This document shows, piece after piece, positions 60,258 through 64,000 of a DNA stretch of 64,000 nt. A model generated the notes under the pieces. That model saw nothing but the letters and a program-made list of their open reading frames with translations, was not told where the DNA came from and did not search any database. The position numbers were made by a program, and so were the translations under genes. Each line of letters starts with the position of its first letter. Position 1 is the stretch's first letter. Origin of the DNA: Limnohabitans sp. INBF002 (GTDB taxonomy: Bacteria; Pseudomonadota; Gammaproteobacteria; Burkholderiales; Burkholderiaceae_C); NCBI RefSeq assembly GCF_027924905.1, contig NZ_AP027055.1:1364001-1428000 (forward strand), read 5' to 3'.

Positions 60258-61433
60258 ATGGATTATGTCATCCGCGTCCACGCGAGCCCGCTCGATATCC
60301 CTGCTGCCGCGTGGGATGCACTGCTCGCGCAGCAAGATGCACCCTCGCCCTTCATGCAGCACGCTTATCTGGCCGCCTTACACGCCAGCGGCAGTGCCAC
60401 ACCCGAGACGGGTTGGACGCCGCAATTTGTCACGCTTTGGGTAGACGAGTCCTTGGCTGCTGCAAGTGCGCTGTATATCAAAGACCACTCCTACGGCGAA
60501 TACGTGTTCGACTGGGCATGGGCCAACGCCTATGCCGACCACGGCCTGAACTACTTCCCCAAAGCCACGTGTGCCGTGCCATTCACGCCCGTGCCGGGGT
60601 CACGCTTGCTGGCCGTGGATGCCATCGCTCGCCAAGCCTTGCTCAAAGCCATGCTCGACGTGGCGCAACAGCACCAACTGTCCTCCTTGCATTTGCTGTT
60701 CACCAGCCCCGACGACCGTGCTGTTTGCAACGCCCTTGGCCTGATGCAGAGACAAACCGTGCAATTCCATTGGCACAACGCCGACCTGCAAGGGACGCCC
60801 TTTGAGAGCTTCGATTCTTTCTTGGCCAGCCTCTCCCAAGAGAAACGCAAAAAAATCAAACAAGAACGCCGCCGCGTGGCCGATGCAGGCGTGACGTTTC
60901 GCACCTCAGTCGGCTCCGCCATCAGCACGACTGACTGGGATTTTTTCTACCAATGCTACGAGCGCACTTACCTCGAACACGGCAACGCGCCGTACCTGAG
61001 CCGCACCTTCTTTGAACACATGCAGCGCGACATGCCTGAGAACTGGGTGCTGTTTGTGGCCGAGCGCGACAACCGCCCCATCGCCAGCAGCTTGGTGGCT
61101 GTGCAGGGGCTAGGCAGCGCAGAGGCCGTTGCCTATGGCCGCTACTGGGGCGCGTTAGAGCGCGTGGACTGCCTGCACTTTGAAGCCTGCTACTACCAAC
61201 CACTCAACTGGTGCATCGCCAACGGCGTGCAGCGCTTTGAAGGTGGCGCGCAAGGCGAACACAAAATGGCCCGCGCCCTCATGCCCGTCCCCACCTACAG
61301 CGCACATTGGCTGGCCCACCCCGCGTTTGCAGATGCCGTGGAACGGTTTCTTGAACGTGAGTCAGCGGGTGTTGACAACTACCTCGACCACTTGGCCGAG
61401 CGCAGCCCCTTCAAACGCCAAGAGCCTCAATAG
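60258..61433 (+). CDS. GNAT/FemAB-like acyltransferase (COG3146, DUF482)
   Basis: 391-residue cytoplasmic protein of the GNAT-superfamily branch COG3146, often annotated as a peptidoglycan-biosynthesis-like or GNAT protein. Motifs include FLASLSQEKRKKIKQERRRV near 195 and the C-terminal GAQGEHKMARALMPV near 330. The donor and acceptor are unknown. It stands alone and is divergent from nadE. Confidence 0.85.
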   Translation: MDYVIRVHASPLDIPAAAWDALLAQQDAPSPFMQHAYLAALHASGSATPETGWTPQFVTLWVDESLAAASALYIKDHSYGEYVFDWAWANAYADHGLNYFPKATCAVPFTPVPGSRLLAVDAIARQALLKAMLDVAQQHQLSSLHLLFTSPDDRAVCNALGLMQRQTVQFHWHNADLQGTPFESFDSFLASLSQEKRKKIKQERRRVADAGVTFRTSVGSAISTTDWDFFYQCYERTYLEHGNAPYLSRTFFEHMQRDMPENWVLFVAERDNRPIASSLVAVQGLGSAEAVAYGRYWGALERVDCLHFEACYYQPLNWCIANGVQRFEGGAQGEHKMARALMPVPTYSAHWLAHPAFADAVERFLERESAGVDNYLDHLAERSPFKRQEPQ

Positions 61434-61465
61434 TCAAGCAGGCATAAAAAGCCCGCAGAAACAAA

Positions 61466-61487
61466 AAAGCCCGCCAAAGCGGGCTTT
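61466..61487 (-). terminator. Terminator downstream of ppa
   Basis: GCCCGC / GCGGGC with a 4-nt loop, A-rich before and T-rich after on the minus strand; a second shorter GCCCGC copy lies at 61451-61456. Confidence 0.8.
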
Positions 61488-61506
61488 CGGTAAACACAAC
61501 CAAGAA

Positions 61507-62034
61507 TTACTTCTTGTAGTTGGCCATGCCGTCCAAGATTTCTTTGTGGGCAGACTCAATGCCTTCCCAACCCTTGACTTTGACCCACTTGCCTTTTTCG
61601 AGGTCTTTGTAGTGCTCAAAGAAGTGGGCGATTTGTTGCAACTGCAACTCATGGATGTCAGCCAATGACTTGATGTTGCTGTAACGAGCCAAGATTTTCT
61701 CGGTCGGCACTGCCAACACTTTGCCGTCCACGCCACCTTCGTCTTCCATCAACAAGATGCCCAGCGCACGGCAAGGCACCACCACGCCGGGTGGCAATGG
61801 GAAAGGTGTCATCACCAACACGTCCACAGGGTCGCCGTCGCCAGCGATGGTTTGTGGCACATAGCCGTAGTTGGTGGGGTAATGCATGGCCGTGCCCATG
61901 AAGCGGTCCACGAACAGAGCGCCAGACTCTTTGTCAACTTCGTACTTCACGGGATCCGAGTTCATCGGGATTTCGATGATCACGTTGAAGGCTTCAGGAA
62001 CTTTGCTACCGGGGGTGACTTGATTCAGGGACAT
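61507..62034 (-). CDS. ppa: Inorganic pyrophosphatase
   Basis: 175-residue family I soluble pyrophosphatase, hydrolysing PPi to phosphate. The metal-binding motif DGDPVDVLV is at about residues 65-73, and Lys/Glu/Tyr catalytic residues lie in [16 protein letters not shown] (in part) and YGYVPQT. It is the last gene of a minus-strand run that starts with the DUF3149-like gene at 62130. Confidence 0.96.
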   Translation of the reverse strand: MSLNQVTPGSKVPEAFNVIIEIPMNSDPVKYEVDKESGALFVDRFMGTAMHYPTNYGYVPQTIAGDGDPVDVLVMTPFPLPPGVVVPCRALGILLMEDEGGVDGKVLAVPTEKILARYSNIKSLADIHELQLQQIAHFFEHYKDLEKGKWVKVKGWEGIESAHKEILDGMANYKK

Positions 62035-62076
62035 GGTTGTCTTGTTATAAAAGTTAAAAAAGAAACACAGAGGATT

Positions 62077-62102
62077 AGCCCCGATTTTACTTTCACGGGG
62101 CT
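62077..62102 (-). terminator. Weak hairpin between the DUF3149-like gene and ppa
   Basis: AGCCCCG / CGGGGCT, 7 bp with a 12-nt loop, without a clear T run. It may be a weak terminator or processing stem. Confidence 0.35.
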
Positions 62103-62129
62103 TGCGTCTCTGCGTTGTCTGCGAAACCT

Positions 62130-62273
62130 TTATTCGTGGGTACTTTTACCCGTTTCGTCCATCAAGCCTAAGAAAACACGCAAAAAGTACACCGCCATCA
62201 CCAAAACAAAGGCAATCACGGCCACGCTCATCAAGCCGTAGTCGGTCGAAAAAAGGTCAATCCAAGCTTTCAT
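62130..62273 (-). CDS. Small DUF3149-like membrane protein
   Basis: A 47-codon gene: [20 protein letters not shown] followed by [20 protein letters not shown] and a short hydrophilic tail. It has one membrane span (about 13-37) and the KAW-DLF-TDYGLMS start typical of DUF3149 proteins. An AGGAG ribosome site lies 8 bp before ATG 62273. Because it is short it is easily missed. It is divergent from moaA and shares its upstream region, which has an FNR-like box. Function unknown. Confidence 0.75.
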   Translation of the reverse strand: MKAWIDLFSTDYGLMSVAVIAFVLVMAVYFLRVFLGLMDETGKSTHE

Positions 62274-62331
62274 GGGGTTACTCCTATCAATTGCAATGCC
62301 CCTACTTTGCCCCGTCTCAACGCTTGTCGCA

Positions 62332-62345
62332 CTGATCTACATCAA
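62332..62345 (+). promoter_or_regulatory. FNR-like box upstream of moaA
   Basis: CTGAT-CTAC-ATCAA matches the TTGAT-N4-ATCAA consensus at nine of ten positions. It lies 37 bp before the moaA ATG and 59 bp before the DUF3149-like gene. Control of molybdenum cofactor genes by FNR is known in E. coli; here it is inference. Confidence 0.5.
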
Positions 62346-62381
62346 GGCTTAGGGGATTCGTGGCTCAGGCAAAATCAAAAC

Positions 62382-63557
62382 ATGTCTGAACGCGTGATTC
62401 CCTTGGTCGATCAACGGCTCCTTGCCTTACCGGCCACCCTCCCTTTGCAACCCATTGCAGCCAATGGTTTGCTCAGCGACAGCTTGGGTCGTCCCCTACA
62501 CGACTTGCGCATCAGCGTGACCGACCGTTGCAACTTTCGCTGCAACTACTGCATGCCCAAAGAGGTGTTCAACAAAGATTACGCCTACCTGCCTCATGGT
62601 GACTTGCTGAACTTTGAAGAAATCACTCGCCTTGCCAAAGTGTTTGTATCCCACGGCGTGCGCAAAATTCGTCTCACCGGTGGCGAGCCTCTGCTGCGCA
62701 AAAACCTTGAAATCTTGGTGGACCAGCTGGCCAATATCCAAACGCCTGACGGCACGCCGCTAGACCTCACCCTCACCACCAACGGCTCGCTGTTGGCCCG
62801 CAAAGCCAAGTCACTCAAAGACGCGGGCCTGAACCGCGTGACCGTGAGCCTAGACGGCTTGGACGATGCCGTGTTCCGCGCCATGAACGATGTGGACTTT
62901 CCCGTGAGCGATGTGCTCGACGGCATTGCCGCCGCCAAAGACGCAGGCTTGGGGCTGGATGCCAACGGCCAGTTGACCGGCCTCAAAGTCAACATGGTGG
63001 TCAAGCGTCGCACCAACGTCGACCAAATCTTGCCCATGGCCCGCCACTTCCGCAGCAGCGGCATCACGCTGCGCTTCATCGAATACATGGATGTGGGCGC
63101 GACCAATGGCTGGTGCATGGACGATGTGTTGCCTTCTGCCGACGTGATTCAACGCCTGCAACAAGAATTCCCACTCGTGGCCTTAGAGGCCAGCGCACAA
63201 GGCGAAACCGCGCAGCGCTGGGGCTATGCCAACGCCGCAGGCGTGTTCGATCCTGTCTTGGGCGAAGTGGGTGTGATCAGCAGCGTGACCCAAGCGTTTT
63301 GCCGCGACTGCAACCGCGCCCGCCTCTCCACCGAAGGCAAGCTCTACCTTTGTTTGTTTGCCACACAGGGTTATGACTTGCGCAGCCTCATGCGAGGGGG
63401 GAAAGCCAGCGATGCCGATATTGCGTCGGCCATCGGCCATATTTGGCAAGGCCGCGACGACCGCTATTCCGAACTCCGCGCCTCCCTGCCCGCCGACAGC
63501 TCACCCGACGGTTCATCTGCGGCACGTCGCGTCGAGATGAGCTACATCGGTGGCTAA
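62382..63557 (+). CDS. moaA: GTP 3',8-cyclase MoaA
   Basis: 391-residue radical SAM enzyme that, with MoaC, converts GTP to cyclic pyranopterin monophosphate in molybdenum cofactor synthesis. The SAM cluster CNFRCNYC is near residue 50, and the C-terminal second 4Fe-4S cluster ([18 protein letters not shown] region) is near 305. The terminal GG (SYIGG) needed for activity is present. Start ATG 62382 (MSERVIPL); earlier codons are not family-like. mobA follows 23 bp later. Confidence 0.96.
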   Translation: MSERVIPLVDQRLLALPATLPLQPIAANGLLSDSLGRPLHDLRISVTDRCNFRCNYCMPKEVFNKDYAYLPHGDLLNFEEITRLAKVFVSHGVRKIRLTGGEPLLRKNLEILVDQLANIQTPDGTPLDLTLTTNGSLLARKAKSLKDAGLNRVTVSLDGLDDAVFRAMNDVDFPVSDVLDGIAAAKDAGLGLDANGQLTGLKVNMVVKRRTNVDQILPMARHFRSSGITLRFIEYMDVGATNGWCMDDVLPSADVIQRLQQEFPLVALEASAQGETAQRWGYANAAGVFDPVLGEVGVISSVTQAFCRDCNRARLSTEGKLYLCLFATQGYDLRSLMRGGKASDADIASAIGHIWQGRDDRYSELRASLPADSSPDGSSAARRVEMSYIGG

Positions 63558-63580
63558 GCAGCCCTAACCAACACACCCGC

Positions 63581-64000
63581 ATGACACACAGCATTGAACC
63601 CCAAGACATCACCGGCCTCATCTTGGCCGGAGGCCGAGGCAGCCGCATGGGCGGCGTGGACAAAGGCTTGCAAAACTTCAACGGCATCCCGCTGGCCTTG
63701 CACACCCTCATGCGCCTAGGTCCCCAGGTAGAAACCGTGATGGTCAACGCCAACCGCAACCTCTCGGCCTATGAGTCGTTTGGAGCCTCTGTATGGCCCG
63801 ATGCCTCGGCTGACTTTGCCGGGCCGCTGTCGGGTTTTTTGGTGGGCCTAGAGCGCGCCGAAACACCCTACGTGCTCACCGTGCCGTGCGACACACCGCG
63901 CCTGCCACTCGACCTGGCCGAGCGTTTGGCCGCAGCCATGGTGCGCGAAAACGCCAACATCGCCATGGCCGCAGCACCCGAGACCGATGACCAAGGCCAA
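63581..64000 (+). CDS. mobA: Molybdenum cofactor guanylyltransferase (partial)
   Basis: First 140 codons; the gene runs past the window end. It converts Mo-MPT plus GTP to the guanine-dinucleotide cofactor. The N-terminal nucleotidyl-transferase motif [19 protein letters not shown] is at residues 12-30, and the later VPCDTPRLP is the metal-binding site. It continues the moaA operon. Confidence 0.9.
   Translation, partial: MTHSIEPQDITGLILAGGRGSRMGGVDKGLQNFNGIPLALHTLMRLGPQVETVMVNANRNLSAYESFGASVWPDASADFAGPLSGFLVGLERAETPYVLTVPCDTPRLPLDLAERLAAAMVRENANIAMAAAPETDDQGQ

Noticed and set aside
62274..62381. Possible molybdenum-cofactor riboswitch upstream of moaA
   Set aside because: No stable multi-helix structure or conserved core was recognised, and the gap is short; the FNR-like box explains it better.

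Overview
The window is a chromosomal segment of a betaproteobacterium of the order Burkholderiales, most likely family Comamonadaceae (Limnohabitans/Rhodoferax-like). This rests on gene order (exbBD-lpxK-Trm112-kdsB-adk; rimP-nusA-infB-rbfA-truB-typA; ilvB-ilvN-ilvC-pssA-leuA; sigma factor-DUF3619-DUF3106-RDD), on protein character, on Bug-type (TctC) receptors and on a moderately high GC content judged by eye. No rRNA, CRISPR array, insertion sequence, integrase or prophage gene was seen. The segment is dense; no gap between genes exceeds about 260 bp.

Layout. 0-2 kb: sodB and xseA on the minus strand. 2.2-6.1 kb: an envelope cluster on the plus strand (ExbB/ExbD proton channel, LpxK, Trm112-like protein, KdsB), then adk. 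6.1-9.8 kb: an asparaginase divergent from lexA with an SOS box between them, a small unknown gene, a 2-hydroxyacid dehydrogenase and a GST. 9.8-14.7 kb: an acyl-CoA-type catabolic cluster (an N-terminally deleted 3-hydroxyacyl-CoA dehydrogenase, a Crp-family regulator, an APH-like kinase, an acyl-CoA dehydrogenase, a GST). 14.7-17.5 kb: an NHL-repeat lipoprotein gene divergent from two tandem genes for secreted proteins that share a six-cysteine pattern. 17.5-17.7 kb: tRNA-Arg and tRNA-Pro.

17.8-24.1 kb: a tricarballylate/citrate-analogue oxidation cluster (LysR regulator, TcuA, TcuB, TctC receptor), then a ModA-like binding protein and a short class III CoA-transferase. 24.2-25.3 kb: a 3-hydroxyisobutyryl-CoA hydrolase. 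25.4-33.6 kb: the translation/transcription operon rimP-nusA-infB-rbfA-truB with typA. 33.8-39.3 kb: the YejABEF oligopeptide ABC importer, back to back with fabI. 40-45 kb: a small exported ATP-dependent DNA ligase, a large Orn/Lys/Arg decarboxylase, tRNA-Ser, and a bactofilin/M23 peptidase pair. 45.2-48.5 kb: the N-degron transferases Aat and Bpt, an IclR regulator and a PBP7-like endopeptidase.

48.6-54.6 kb: branched-chain amino acid synthesis (leuA, pssA, ilvC, ilvN, ilvB). leuA is preceded by a short leucine-rich leader peptide and a terminator hairpin, which together look like a classical attenuator. 54.9-58 kb: an ECF sigma factor with a probable membrane anti-sigma partner, DUF3106 and RDD proteins, dgkA and a LOG-type protein. 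58-64 kb: glnB, nadE, a COG3146-type acyltransferase, ppa, a 47-codon DUF3149-like membrane protein, moaA (with an FNR-like box upstream) and the 5' part of mobA, cut by the window end.

Most of the content is conserved housekeeping. The points most worth checking are the six-cysteine secreted pair, the leuA attenuator, the dehydrogenase lacking its NAD-binding domain, the sigma/anti-sigma module, and the FNR-like and DnaA-like boxes.
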